Translations under genes and position numbers: made by a program
Shown here: piece after piece, positions 9,446 through 18,310 of the stretch
Position numbering within the stretch: the first letter of the stretch is position 1
Layout of the letters: each line of letters starts with the position of its first letter
Assembly (NCBI RefSeq): GCF_003048375.1
Contig: NZ_CP021642.1
Location: forward strand, 310,001 to 374,000
Source of the DNA: Campylobacter concisus
Lineage (GTDB): Bacteria; Campylobacterota; Campylobacteria; Campylobacterales; Campylobacteraceae
Length of the DNA: 64,000 nt
Direction of reading: 5' to 3'
Notes under the pieces: generated by a model
Seen by the model: the letters and a program-made list of their open reading frames with translations, nothing else
What the model was told of the DNA's origin: nothing
Database searches by the model: none

Positions 9446-10411
9446 TTATCTGTAAATTCCAACTGCTTCACGCACTTTTTTTATCGTTGTGCTAGCTATA
9501 TTTTGAGCCTTTTTAGCGCCCACCTCTAAAATCCCAGACACTTCGTCAGGGTTGTTTTGATAGTATTCAAATTTCTCTCTTGCCTCTTTGAAATAGTCCC
9601 AAACAAGCTCGTTTAGATAGGCTTTAAAATGCCCATGTCCCTCGCCGCCACGCTCATATCTAGCCTGCAAGTCGCGCTGTCCGCTCTCGTCTAAGAATAG
9701 CTTTGCGATATTATAGACATTGCAGTTTTGCCACTGCTTTGGCTCTTCAAGCGGTGTGCCATCAGTCACGATGCTTGAAATTTGCTTTTTAAGTGTCTTG
9801 GCGTCTGCGAAGATATCGATCGTATTGCCGTAACTTTTGCTCATCTTTTCGCCATTTGTGCCAGGCACGGTAGCGACATTTTCGTCAATCTTTGCCTCAG
9901 GCAGAGTGAAAATCTCACCATGTTCGTTGTTAAATTTGATCGCGATATCACGCGCGATCTCTACGTGCTGGATCTGGTCTTTGCCCACAGGCACGACCTG
10001 CGCGTTATATAGCAAGATATCAGCCGCCATCAAAACTGGATAGCTAAAGAGTCCGTGGTGCGAGCTAAGGCCTTTTGCGACCTTGTCTTTGTAACTGTGC
10101 GCGCGCTCAAGTAGCCCCATAGGCGTATACTGGCTTAGCACCCAGTAAAGCTCAAGCACGTCTTTAACGTCGCTTTGCACCCAAAACGTGCTTTTGTTTG
10201 GGTCGATCCCAAGCGCCAAAAAGGCACACGCAGCGTCAAATGTATTTTTCTTTAGTGCCTTGCCGTTGCTAAGGCTGGTCATCGCGTGGTAGTTTGCTAT
10301 AAACATAAACATCTCGTTTTGCTCTTGCATATCAACCATCTGCTTTATCGAGGCAAAATAGTTGCCAAGGTGTAGTTTGCCGGAGGGTTGGAGGCCGGTT
10401 AATACTCTCAT
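9446..10411 (-). CDS. trpS: Tryptophanyl-tRNA synthetase
   Basis: This 321-aa class I synthetase has the HIGH-type motif as HLGN (residues 14-17, in GLQPSGKLHLGNY) and KMSKS near residue 193. The GKDQIQHVEIARDIA segment of the tryptophan/ATP site is also present. The length is normal for bacterial TrpS. It is the first gene of a minus-strand run that continues through a membrane protein, serS and pflB. Upstream is a 459-bp repeat-containing spacer that separates it from aroK. Confidence 0.97.
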   Translation of the reverse strand: MRVLTGLQPSGKLHLGNYFASIKQMVDMQEQNEMFMFIANYHAMTSLSNGKALKKNTFDAACAFLALGIDPNKSTFWVQSDVKDVLELYWVLSQYTPMGLLERAHSYKDKVAKGLSSHHGLFSYPVLMAADILLYNAQVVPVGKDQIQHVEIARDIAIKFNNEHGEIFTLPEAKIDENVATVPGTNGEKMSKSYGNTIDIFADAKTLKKQISSIVTDGTPLEEPKQWQNCNVYNIAKLFLDESGQRDLQARYERGGEGHGHFKAYLNELVWDYFKEAREKFEYYQNNPDEVSGILEVGAKKAQNIASTTIKKVREAVGIYR

Positions 10412-10870
10412 CTTATCCTTTCAAATTTTGGCTTTTTCTCGCGAGCGCTTTTGATAGAGATTTGAAATTTTAAGCTTTCGGCAGACTATATGTCTAGCCT
10501 CGGCTTAAAATTTCTACACTACTCTCGTCGCTTTAGCGTTGCGAACAAGTGAAGCAAAAAATCATCTCACGATACTTCGCCAAAATGCTTTTTAAATTTT
10601 AACATCACGTTAGACTTTATGTGTCTAGCTTGATCTTAAAATTTATCTCGCAGACTAAATGCCTAGTCTTGATTAAAATTTGACTGCACAACATTTGTCG
10701 CTTTAGCGCTCTAATAAAGAGAAGCAAAATTTATCTCAAAATTTTGCCAAAATTTCTCACTACAAAACGTTAAATTTGGCTCAAACATCACAAATTCCAA
10801 CACCACGCCAGACAGCCATCTAGCCTGATCTTGAAATTTATCGTTGCAAGTAGCCCTCGCCACTTTGCAA
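10412..10870. repeat. Spacer with degenerate tandem repeat units between aroK and trpS
   Basis: No coding frame is credible in these 459 bases. The spacer holds four diverged copies of a short element with dyad symmetry and a following TTAAAATTT/TGAAATTT: AGACTATATGTCTAG near 10485, TAGACTTTATGTGTCTAG near 10612, AGACTAAATGCCTAGTCT near 10653 and CCAGACAGCCATCTAG near 10808. A second element, GTCGCTTTAGCG followed by GAAGCAAAA, occurs near 10529 and 10697. The pattern suggests a roughly 170-bp unit duplicated and then decayed. It could be repeated promoter or transcript-end elements, but nothing in the sequence decides this. Confidence 0.6.
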
Positions 10871-11392
10871 CTAAACTTTTAAAAGTATCCTTATCTCTTT
10901 TACGATCTGCTTTGGAGTTTTGCCCTCCACTTCAACGATATAATCAGCCTTTTTCTCATAGAGTTTCTCTCGCTCCAGATGAAGCGCCTCAGCCTTTTTT
11001 AGGTCGCTTAAAAGTGGGCGTTTAGCGATCTTTTTCTCGCTATTTTTGCTATTTTTTAGCCTCTGCATGATCGCATCAAAGCTTGCTTTTAGATAGATCA
11101 CGGTGCCTATTTTGTTTAAATTTTTAACCTTTGCAAAGCCCCCACCTGTCGAGATGATCGCATTTTTGACATTTGTGGCTAAAAATTTAGCTAGATCTTT
11201 TTCAAGCTGCCTAAAATATTCTTCGCCAAATTCATCAAAGATAGCTTTTATCTTCATATTTTGCGAGCTTTCTAGCAAGTCGTCGCAGTCAAGGTTCATC
11301 GTCTTTAGCGCCTTGCTTAGCGCCCTTGCGGTTGTGCCCTTGCCAACGCCCATAAACCCTATCAAAACGATATTATTGTTCTTTGTCTTCAT
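10871..11392 (-). CDS. aroK: Shikimate kinase
   Basis: This 173-aa kinase phosphorylates shikimate in the chorismate pathway. It has P-loop [10 protein letters not shown] (about residues 11-20), DCDD for shikimate/Mg binding, and STGGGF. The start chosen is ATG 11392 (MKTKNN), with GGAGAG just upstream; GTG codons at 11395 and 11404 are alternatives. It overlaps the 3' end of der by 20 bp. The P-loop has Gly where Ser is more common (GKGT in place of GKST), seen in some family members. aroC is in the same window at 36.7 kb. Confidence 0.95.
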   Translation of the reverse strand: MKTKNNNIVLIGFMGVGKGTTARALSKALKTMNLDCDDLLESSQNMKIKAIFDEFGEEYFRQLEKDLAKFLATNVKNAIISTGGGFAKVKNLNKIGTVIYLKASFDAIMQRLKNSKNSEKKIAKRPLLSDLKKAEALHLEREKLYEKKADYIVEVEGKTPKQIVKEIRILLKV

Positions 11393-12761
11393 CACTCTCT
11401 CCACGTTTTTTAGGGATCAGTACGATAGGCACGCCAGCTAGACTAAAGCTCTCTCTAAGCTTGTTTGTCAGGTAGCGTTTGTAGCTAAAGTGTAGGCATT
11501 TTGGGCGGTTCATTATGAGCGCTATCATGATAGGCGCGGTTTTAAACTGCACTGCGTAGTAAATTTTTACGACCCTGCCTTTGTTGCGTGGCAGTGGATG
11601 CGCTTTGGTCGCTTCGCCGATCACTTCATTTAGCTTTGAAGTTTGGATTTTTTGGGTGTAGTTTTTGTAAATTTCAACTATGAGCGGGTAAATTTTATGC
11701 ACTCTTTTGCCGCCAAGTGCTGAGACGCTGATGATAGGCGCGTATGAGAGAAATTTAAACCTATCTTTTATCTCTTTGCAAAGCTCGTCAAATTCTTCGC
11801 TGCTTTTGTCCCATTTGTTTAGCACGATGATGACGCCAAGCTCAAATTTCGAAGCGATACCAGCGATACGCTCGTCAAGCTCTGTTAGTGGCTCAGAGCT
11901 ATCAAGCACAAGTAGCGCTACGTCTGTCTCTTCTAAAATTTTCTCAGTTCTATTTAGCGCGTATCTCTCGATGCCCTCGATCTTGCCACGCTTTCTGATA
12001 CCAGCAGTATCGACAAACTCAAAAACCCTGCCATCATGCTCGTAAATTTCATTTACTGGGTCGATCGTAGTGCCTGCCACGTCGCTAACGACGGCGCGAC
12101 TCTCTTTTACAAGAGCGTTTAGAAGTGAGCTTTTGCCGACATTTACGCGGCCTATGATGCCAACTCTGATGTTTTTGCTCTCATAGTCTATCTCGTCGCT
12201 TAGCTCGCCCTCGTCGTTATAGTTTTCTAAAAAATCATCAAAATCTTCACTCGTATCGGCCTTTATCTGCACTTTCGCTTCTAAGTGTTTTGCCAGCCAG
12301 ATGCTAAGCTCATCGACGCCAGTGTTGTGGCTTACTGAAATTCCAAATGAGTTTTTTGCGCCAAAACTTACAAATTCCCACTCTCTTTGCTCGTCTTTTT
12401 TGCTATCGATTTTGTTGATGACTAGAGCGATTGGTAAATTTAGCTTGCTAAGCTCGTAAAAAATGGCTCTATCCTCATCATCTGGCATCATTTTGCCATC
12501 GACCATGTAGAGGATAACGTCTGAGTTTTTAGCCTCTGCTAAGGTCTTTGCTTTTACGTTTTTAAAAAGCTCGCTGCTATCATCAAGCCCGCCGCTGTCG
12601 ATTAATATACACTCTTTGCCCTCAACTTCGATCTTAGCTTTGTTTGTATCTCTTGTAGTGCCGCTAACGTCGCTTGTTATGGCGATGCGTCTTCTTGCTA
12701 AGCGGTTAAAAAGTGAGCTTTTGCCGACATTTGGCTTGCCTACTAATATTACTTTTTGCAA
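11373..12761 (-). CDS. der: GTPase Der (EngA), ribosome assembly
   Basis: This 462-aa protein has two tandem G domains: G1 GKPNVGKSS (about residues 8-16) and GRVNVGKSS (about 207), switch region DTAGIRKRG in the second, and base-specificity motifs NKID and NKWD. A C-terminal KH-like domain follows. Der acts in 50S subunit maturation and is essential in most bacteria. In the first domain the G3 motif reads DSGGLDD, as is usual. It is the promoter-proximal gene of a der-aroK unit divergent from the DMT transporter gene. Confidence 0.97.
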   Translation of the reverse strand: MQKVILVGKPNVGKSSLFNRLARRRIAITSDVSGTTRDTNKAKIEVEGKECILIDSGGLDDSSELFKNVKAKTLAEAKNSDVILYMVDGKMMPDDEDRAIFYELSKLNLPIALVINKIDSKKDEQREWEFVSFGAKNSFGISVSHNTGVDELSIWLAKHLEAKVQIKADTSEDFDDFLENYNDEGELSDEIDYESKNIRVGIIGRVNVGKSSLLNALVKESRAVVSDVAGTTIDPVNEIYEHDGRVFEFVDTAGIRKRGKIEGIERYALNRTEKILEETDVALLVLDSSEPLTELDERIAGIASKFELGVIIVLNKWDKSSEEFDELCKEIKDRFKFLSYAPIISVSALGGKRVHKIYPLIVEIYKNYTQKIQTSKLNEVIGEATKAHPLPRNKGRVVKIYYAVQFKTAPIMIALIMNRPKCLHFSYKRYLTNKLRESFSLAGVPIVLIPKKRGESDEDKEQ

Positions 12762-12913
12762 ATTTTGTCCTTTTTATGATGGCTGATTATACAAATTTTT
12801 CTCTTATATAAAGTATAAAATTACGCTTAAAAGCGCCGAAATAAAAGAAAAAATCAACCAAAATTTAAGCCATTTTTTATTAAAATGAGTGCTTCAAATT
12901 TAGAGGTTTTGCG

Positions 12914-13804
12914 ATGTTAAAAAGGTTTTATATTTCACATCTTGGCATTTTTTATATGCTCTTTGCTTGCTTCATGTTTGCCGTGACTGGCGCATTTGCG
13001 AAGTATCTGAGCAAAGATATGCCTTCTATCGAAGTTGTTTTTTTTAGAAATTTGATCGGACTTTTCATCGTCATCTACGCCATCTATAAATTTCCATTTA
13101 AACAAACTGGCGGGCACTTTTTCTTGCTGATGTTTCGCGGTTTTGTGGGCACGGTGGCGCTTTTTGCCTTTTTTTATAACGTCGCACATGTAAATTTGGC
13201 CACAGCCTTTACCTTTCAAAAGACAAATCCAATCTTCACAGCCATTCTCGCAGCTATTGTTTTTAAAGAGCGTCTAAGCTCGCTTGGCTGGTTTGCTGTC
13301 TTTTTGGGATTTGGCGGAATTTTGCTTGTTATCCAGCCAAATTTAGGTATCAATAAAACCGATATCATCGGCATTTGGAGCGGCCTTGGAGCGGCTATTG
13401 CCTACACGAGTGTCAAGGAGCTAAACAAGAGCTACGGCACAAACGTGATCGTGCTAAGCTTCATGCTTTGGGGCTCGTTTTTGCCGCTTATTTGCATGGG
13501 GATGGCTGAGTTTTTCACCTATGAGCCTCTTGATTTTTTATTTTCTAAATTTGCTATGCCAAGCTGGCACAACGTCGTGTTTATCTTGCTGATGGGGCTT
13601 AGTGGCTACTATTTTCAGGCGTTTATGACAAAGGCATTTGCAGTTGGCAAAAAAGCTGGCGTGATCGCTGCGGTTAGCTACGCTGACGTCATTTTTACGC
13701 TTATAATTGGCTATTTTATGGGCGATGCGTTGCCAAATCACCTAGCACTCGCAGGTATCGTGCTTGTTGTGGTGAGTGGAATTTTAGTTGTTAAAGAAAA
13801 ATAA
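12914..13804 (+). CDS. EamA-family DMT transporter
   Basis: This 296-aa protein has about ten membrane helices in two EamA repeats (the first around residues 10-145, the second 155-293). It shows the typical first-repeat signature of a negatively charged residue after helix 2 ([10 protein letters not shown]) and [15 protein letters not shown] in helix 4. Such proteins move small metabolites or amino-acid-related compounds; the substrate cannot be read from sequence. It begins 153 bp from the divergent der gene and is followed at 10 bp by kdsA with its own ribosome binding site. Confidence 0.88.
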   Translation: MLKRFYISHLGIFYMLFACFMFAVTGAFAKYLSKDMPSIEVVFFRNLIGLFIVIYAIYKFPFKQTGGHFFLLMFRGFVGTVALFAFFYNVAHVNLATAFTFQKTNPIFTAILAAIVFKERLSSLGWFAVFLGFGGILLVIQPNLGINKTDIIGIWSGLGAAIAYTSVKELNKSYGTNVIVLSFMLWGSFLPLICMGMAEFFTYEPLDFLFSKFAMPSWHNVVFILLMGLSGYYFQAFMTKAFAVGKKAGVIAAVSYADVIFTLIIGYFMGDALPNHLALAGIVLVVVSGILVVKEK

Positions 13805-13814
13805 AGGAGAAAAA

Positions 13815-14615
13815 ATGATCTTAATCGCTGGACCTTGCGTGATAGAGAGCAAGGAGCTTGTTTTTGAAGTGGCAAAAAGGCTAGTTAAATTTAATGAAAA
13901 TCCAAAGCTTGACTTTTACTTTAAGTCGAGCTTTGATAAGGCAAATCGCACGAGCATTAGCTCGTTTCGTGGCCCTGGGCTAGAGAAGGGTTGTGAAATT
14001 TTAGCTGAGGTGAAAAAAGAATTTGGCTTTAAAATTTTAACCGATATCCACGAGAGCTATCAAGCTCAGCCTGTTGGCGAAGTGGCTGATGTGCTACAGA
14101 TCCCTGCATTTTTGTGCCGTCAAACTGACCTGCTAGTAGCAGCTGCAAAGACAAAAGCGGTCGTAAATATCAAAAAAGGGCAGTTTTTAGCAGCTTCAGC
14201 GATGAAGCACTCTGTGAAAAAGGTGCTTGAAACAAGGGGTGTGAGCGGTGATGGATACGAGGTCGCAAAGGCGAATGGCGTCTGGCTAACCGAGCGTGGA
14301 AGCACCTTTGGATATGGAAATTTAGTCGTTGATATGAGGAATTTAGTGATGATGAGAGAATTTGCGCCAGTCATTTTTGATGCGACCCACAGCGTGCAGA
14401 TGCCAAGCGCACTTGGCGAAAAAAGTGGCGGAGACGCTAGGTTTGTGCCGTATCTTGCAAGAGCAGCAGCTAGCGTTGGGGTGGATGGATTTTTCTATGA
14501 GACGCACATAAACCCTTGCGAAGCGCTTTGCGACGGACCAAATATGCTAAATTTAGACGAGCTTGAAAAGGTCGTAAATGACACGCTAAAGATAGAGGAA
14601 ATTTTAAATTTTTAA
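13815..14615 (+). CDS. kdsA: 3-deoxy-D-manno-octulosonate 8-phosphate synthase
   Basis: This 266-aa enzyme condenses phosphoenolpyruvate with arabinose 5-phosphate to give KDO-8-P for lipooligosaccharide. It has AGPCVIES at the N-terminus and [11 protein letters not shown] in the substrate site. A Cys in the GPC motif is the mark of the metal-dependent class II enzymes, in contrast to the Asn of the E. coli type. The start is ATG 13815 behind AAAGGAGA; the longer frame from 13788 overlaps the previous gene and lacks family similarity. Gene order kdsA ... ribH-nusB-pyrF agrees with Cj0384c-Cj0381c. Confidence 0.96.
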   Translation: MILIAGPCVIESKELVFEVAKRLVKFNENPKLDFYFKSSFDKANRTSISSFRGPGLEKGCEILAEVKKEFGFKILTDIHESYQAQPVGEVADVLQIPAFLCRQTDLLVAAAKTKAVVNIKKGQFLAASAMKHSVKKVLETRGVSGDGYEVAKANGVWLTERGSTFGYGNLVVDMRNLVMMREFAPVIFDATHSVQMPSALGEKSGGDARFVPYLARAAASVGVDGFFYETHINPCEALCDGPNMLNLDELEKVVNDTLKIEEILNF

Positions 14616-14628
14616 ACTAAGGAGAGAG

Positions 14629-15147
14629 ATGAAAAGGATTTTAACGTTACTTTTTGGAGTGTTGTTTTTAGTAGGTTGCGGCTCATCTCAGCCAAAGGTG
14701 CCACTTGCTGGCAAGTATAAATTTGAGGGCATTAGCTACACTCATGTGCAGCGCCACGAGCCGACAAAATTTTTCTATCAAAGCCCAAAAATGATCGAGA
14801 AAAAGTATAACAAGCAAATCACTGAGGCGCTTACAAAAGAAAATTTGCTTGATCCAAATTCTAACGACGAGCTAAAGATAAAGGTAACTCACCGCAGAGA
14901 ATTTATAGGCGAGGCGACCTTTGCTAAAAGCGACAGGACGGGCAATATCTACCTTACTTACGAGGTAGAAGTCGTTAGAAATGGCGAAGTTTTGAGGCAT
15001 TATAGCTCTAGTGAGCTAAGATTTAACCCTGGGGTCTTTGGAAATTTAAAGGGATTAGTTGGACAAAATAACGATGATAGCCTTGAAAATAAGGCGATTA
15101 GCGCAAACGTAAAAGAGATCGTTGATACCATAAAAGGTATGAAGTAA
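14629..15147 (+). CDS. Putative lipoprotein of unknown function
   Basis: This 172-aa protein has a clear lipobox (LFLVGCGSS, Cys at about residue 17). The rest is a mixed alpha/beta domain with a beta pair (LKIKVTHRREFIG ... IYLTYEVEVVRNG) and no recognised catalytic motif. It follows kdsA by 13 bp with GGAGAG before the ATG and precedes the SMR pair by 4 bp. The SMR pair is probably cotranscribed, but the function is not visible. Confidence 0.8.
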   Translation: MKRILTLLFGVLFLVGCGSSQPKVPLAGKYKFEGISYTHVQRHEPTKFFYQSPKMIEKKYNKQITEALTKENLLDPNSNDELKIKVTHRREFIGEATFAKSDRTGNIYLTYEVEVVRNGEVLRHYSSSELRFNPGVFGNLKGLVGQNNDDSLENKAISANVKEIVDTIKGMK

Positions 15148-15151
15148 ATTT

Positions 15152-15481
15152 ATGTCAAATAGAGGCTTTTTGTGGATATTTTTAGGTGCGGTGGCTGAGT
15201 GTGGCTGGGCGTATGGGCTAAAGCACGCGTCAAATTTAAGTGAATTTTTGCTTACGACGCTGCTTGTTAGCATAAGTTTTGTCTCGTTTATGAAGGCTTT
15301 AAAATATCTGCCTGTAAGTATCTCATACGCTGTATTTGTGGGCTTTGGGACAGTTTTTATCGTCATAGCTGAGATCATCAGCGACTACGTGACAAGCGGG
15401 ATCATGCCAAATTTCATTAGGCTATTTTTCATAGCGACGCTCATTTTAGGCGTGCTTGGGCTAAAAGGCATAAAAGAATGA
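15152..15481 (+). CDS. Small multidrug resistance (SMR) family protein, first of a pair
   Basis: This 109-aa protein has four membrane helices and the SMR key Glu14 in helix 1 (GAVAECGWAYGLKHA), with helix 3 ISYAVFVGFGTVFIVIAE. The W-GLKHA-S pattern resembles the Gdx/SugE side of the family (guanidinium or quaternary ammonium export). It overlaps the next SMR gene by 4 bp (ATGA), so the two probably form a hetero-oligomer as in paired SMR systems such as EbrAB or YkkCD. The substrate is unknown. Confidence 0.88.
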   Translation: MSNRGFLWIFLGAVAECGWAYGLKHASNLSEFLLTTLLVSISFVSFMKALKYLPVSISYAVFVGFGTVFIVIAEIISDYVTSGIMPNFIRLFFIATLILGVLGLKGIKE

Positions 15482-15801
15482 TCCATTTTTTAGCGCTTTT
15501 ATTAGCTGGATGTTGCGAGGTCTCTGGCGTCTTTTTTATCACGAAATTTTCAAAAAGCACAGGCGTAAAAAAGTGGGCAAATTTCATCCTTTTGCTTGGA
15601 AATTTCGCCCTTTCTCTAACACTACTTAGCTACGCGATGCAAACTATCGCTATGTCGGTGGCGTATGCGATCTGGACAGGCATCGGAGCGATCGGAGCAG
15701 TAGTGGTTGGCGTAGTTTTTGAAGGTGAGAAGATAAATTTTAAAAAAGCCTTGTTTTTGGCGCTCATCATCTTTAGCGTCATCATGCTAAAGATAGTTTG
15801 A
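15478..15801 (+). CDS. Small multidrug resistance (SMR) family protein, second of a pair
   Basis: This 107-aa, four-helix SMR protein has the conserved helix-1 Glu in LLAGCCEVSGVFFITKFS and the helix-3 pattern MSVAYAIWTGIGAIGAVVVG. It begins inside the stop of its partner (4-bp overlap), which implies coupled translation and a 1:1 partner. Proton-driven export of small cations is the family role. It is followed by a 60-bp spacer before ribH. Confidence 0.9.
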   Translation: MIHFLALLLAGCCEVSGVFFITKFSKSTGVKKWANFILLLGNFALSLTLLSYAMQTIAMSVAYAIWTGIGAIGAVVVGVVFEGEKINFKKALFLALIIFSVIMLKIV

Positions 15802-15861
15802 CGAAGGGTCTATTTTTAAACAAGCTTTTGCTAAACTTGCATAAAAAATAAAGGAGCAAAT

Positions 15862-16332
15862 ATGAAAATAATCGAGGGAAATTTGGCCCTAAAAGGCAAC
15901 GAAAAGATAGCGATCATAAACGCAAGGTTTAACCACATCATCACAGACCGCTTGGTAGAGGGCGCAAAAGATGCATTTTTACGCCACGGCGGCGACGAGA
16001 AAAATTTAACTTTAGTGCTAGTCCCTGGCGCATTTGAGATACCTATGGCGCTTGAAAAGGTGCTTGCAAGCGGTAAATTTGACGCGGTTTGCTGTGTGGG
16101 AGCGGTGATAAGAGGCTCAACGCCACACTTTGACTATGTAAGTGCCGAGACCACCAAAGGCATCGCAAACGTCACGCTAAAATACGCAAAACCAGTCACA
16201 TTTGGCGTGCTAACAGTAGATAACATCGAGCAAGCGATCGAGCGAGCTGGTAGCAAGGCTGGAAACAAGGGCTTTGAAGCGATGACGGGCGTTATAGAGA
16301 TGCTAAATTTATACAAAAAGCTAGGAGAGTAA
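15862..16332 (+). CDS. ribH: 6,7-dimethyl-8-ribityllumazine synthase
   Basis: This 156-aa enzyme carries out the penultimate step of riboflavin synthesis. It shows the family landmarks [37 protein letters not shown] and [16 protein letters not shown]. The length is typical of the shell-forming enzyme. The ATG follows AAAGGAG at a good distance, and nusB starts 1 bp after its stop, the common ribH-nusB pairing. Confidence 0.97.
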   Translation: MKIIEGNLALKGNEKIAIINARFNHIITDRLVEGAKDAFLRHGGDEKNLTLVLVPGAFEIPMALEKVLASGKFDAVCCVGAVIRGSTPHFDYVSAETTKGIANVTLKYAKPVTFGVLTVDNIEQAIERAGSKAGNKGFEAMTGVIEMLNLYKKLGE

Positions 16333-16333
16333 A

Positions 16334-16729
16334 ATGGCCACACGTCATCAAGTGAGACAAGCCATCGTTTCGCTACTTTACTCAAACGAGATAAATCCGG
16401 TAACTGCGGAGTTTGAAGAGGAATTTTTAGAAGAGAAAAAGATAAGAAATGAGCGCAAAAACGAGGCGCAGCAGACCTTTAAAGAGGTGCTAGCAAACAA
16501 AGAAAAACTAGATGAAATTTTAAAGCCACACCTAAAAGACGGCGACTTTAGCAAGGTTGGCGCAACAGAGCTTGCTATCCTTAGACTTGGGCTTTACGAG
16601 ATGAAATTTAGCCAGACAGATAAAGCCGTCATCATAAACGAGGCGATCGAGCTTGCAAAAGAGCTTGGAAGCGACCAGGCGCCAAAATTTATAAACGGCG
16701 TGCTAGATAAGATAAAGGGCGATCTGTGA
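16334..16729 (+). CDS. nusB: Transcription antitermination factor NusB
   Basis: This 131-aa all-helical protein opens with [20 protein letters not shown] and has the C-terminal [20 protein letters not shown] followed by [10 protein letters not shown], the classic NusB signature. NusB binds boxA RNA with NusE (S10) in rRNA antitermination. It lies between ribH (2-bp spacing) and pyrF (overlap GTGA), so the three form one operon. Confidence 0.96.
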   Translation: MATRHQVRQAIVSLLYSNEINPVTAEFEEEFLEEKKIRNERKNEAQQTFKEVLANKEKLDEILKPHLKDGDFSKVGATELAILRLGLYEMKFSQTDKAVIINEAIELAKELGSDQAPKFINGVLDKIKGDL

Positions 16730-17406
16730 AGCTCTGCGTCGCTCTTGATATGGCGAGCAAGGATGAAAATTTAGCCCTTGTAAAAGAGCTAAAAGGGCTT
16801 GATCTTTGGCTAAAAGTGGGGCTTAGAAGCTATCTTAGAGACGGAGCTAAATTTATAGAGGAGCTAAAAGGGGCAGGGGAGTTTAAAATCTTTCTTGATC
16901 TAAAGCTCTATGACATCCCAAATACGATGGCAGACGCGGCTGAGGTCGTCTCAAAGATAGGTGTGGATATGATAAACGTGCACGCAAGCGCTGGCATACG
17001 CGCGATGAAAACTGTGATGGAGCGTCTTAGTGCGCTGCAAAATCGCCCTTTAGTGCTTGCGGTATCGGCACTTACTAGCTTTAATGAGAGCGAATTTGAA
17101 GCGGTTTATAACGATACGCTATCTCGCTCGGTCAGGAAATTTAGCCAGATGAGCTTTGAAGCGGGGCTTGACGGCATGGTCTGCTCGGTCTTTGAAAGCA
17201 AGCTCATAAAAGACGTGACAAATCAAAATTTCATCACGCTTTGCCCTGGAGTTAGGCCTTTTGGCGAGAGTGCGGGCGATCAAAAGAGGGTTGCAAATTT
17301 AGTTAGCGCAAAGCAAGAGGGCAGTGACTTTATCGTTGTTGGCAGGCCGATCTACGAAAACGCAAATCCAAGAGAAATTTGCGAACGCATTTTGGAGCAA
17401 ATTTAG
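16726..17406 (+). CDS. pyrF: Orotidine 5'-phosphate decarboxylase
   Basis: This 226-aa enzyme catalyses the final step of UMP synthesis. The catalytic motif [13 protein letters not shown] (Asp-x-Lys-x-x-Asp type) is near residue 58, with the phosphate site PGVRPFG and VVGRPI near the C-terminus. The start codon is GTG, overlapping the nusB stop (GTGA). It ends the ribH-nusB-pyrF operon. A 207-bp spacer with no gene seen follows. Confidence 0.96.
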   Translation: MKLCVALDMASKDENLALVKELKGLDLWLKVGLRSYLRDGAKFIEELKGAGEFKIFLDLKLYDIPNTMADAAEVVSKIGVDMINVHASAGIRAMKTVMERLSALQNRPLVLAVSALTSFNESEFEAVYNDTLSRSVRKFSQMSFEAGLDGMVCSVFESKLIKDVTNQNFITLCPGVRPFGESAGDQKRVANLVSAKQEGSDFIVVGRPIYENANPREICERILEQI

Positions 17407-17613
17407 CACCCTAACTTGCATAAAATTTGATCTAAAATCATTTTAAGTATGGCTTTTCGTGTAAGAAATTTAAATTAGACCACCTTGTGAGAAGCTTGGA
17501 TAGCGACTCAGCGTAGTAGCAAGATGAAATTTAGCTAGCTTTGTAGCGCACGAATAAAATTTAAAATTTCATTGCGGCGAGCTTGGCGAGCTTAAAAGAA
17601 ATTTGAGGTAAAT

Positions 17614-17856
17614 TTGAGCGATTTTAAGAAAATCCCCTATGTCGGCGAGGCGACGCAGGCCGATCTGCTGGCACTGGGCTACGAGGATATCGCTTCGCTA
17701 AAGGGAGTGGATCCTGAGGAGATGTTTGAACGCACAAAGGCGCTTGGACGCGGCAGTGATAGGTGTATTCTATATGTTTACCGCATGATTTGTTATTACG
17801 CAAACACTCCGCACCCAGACAAAGCCAAGCTAAAATGGTGGCTTTGGAAAGATTAA
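17614..17856 (+). CDS. Cdd1-like helix-hairpin-helix small protein
   Basis: This 80-aa protein matches the Cdd1 (pathogenicity-locus) family: a helix-hairpin-helix opening (IPYVGEATQADLLALGY, then IASLKGVDPEEMF), a conserved CILYVYRMICYYA stretch and the ending KLKWWLWKD. The start is TTG at 17614 with GAGG seven bases upstream. HhH domains usually contact DNA, but the family function is not established. It stands alone between pyrF and a noncoding stretch. Confidence 0.75.
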   Translation: MSDFKKIPYVGEATQADLLALGYEDIASLKGVDPEEMFERTKALGRGSDRCILYVYRMICYYANTPHPDKAKLKWWLWKD

Positions 17857-18286
17857 ATTTTAAATTTTTAGCGCTAGTTTTTAAATTTGACCTATTAAAT
17901 TTAAATAGTGCAGGTCTTTGCAGAACACAAGCACACTTTTTGCCGCGAAAAAACGGAGCTAAAAATTTGTTTTTTAAAATTTAAAATAAAGGTTTGGATA
18001 TGCTTTCTTTATTTAAAATTTTTCTAGTCATTTTTGTATTGTAGTTTTTGGAATTTATGTGCTTGTTAGGGCTTTTATCTCATAAACGAATTTGTAGCTA
18101 TTTTTAAAATTTCTTGATTTTTTGATTGATTTTTTATTTTATAAGAGTATATCTTTGTTGTATTTATTAGTGTTAGAGATACAAAATATATACACATTAT
18201 AAGCAAATTTTTTGATCAAAGAAGAGCTTTTATAGTGAAGCTTAAATGCAGATGATAAGAGAAAATATTTCTATGAAATTGTATGA
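17857..18286. other. Noncoding stretch, no feature recognised
   Basis: About 430 AT-rich bases between the Cdd1-like gene (+) and the end of the formate dehydrogenase gene (-). Both strands carry many stops and no RNA gene was recognised. TTTAAATTT-type strings are common but do not form a clear element. Confidence 0.5.
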
Positions 18287-18309
18287 TTCAAGGGCATTGC
18301 GCCCTTGAA
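18287..18309 (-). terminator. Hairpin just downstream of the fdhF-like gene
   Basis: TTCAAGGGC and GCCCTTGAA form a perfect 9-bp stem with a 5-base loop, beginning two bases past the stop codon of the minus-strand selenoprotein gene. No strong T run follows, so it may act as a transcript-end stabiliser rather than a full intrinsic terminator. Confidence 0.6.
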
Positions 18310-18310
18310 A

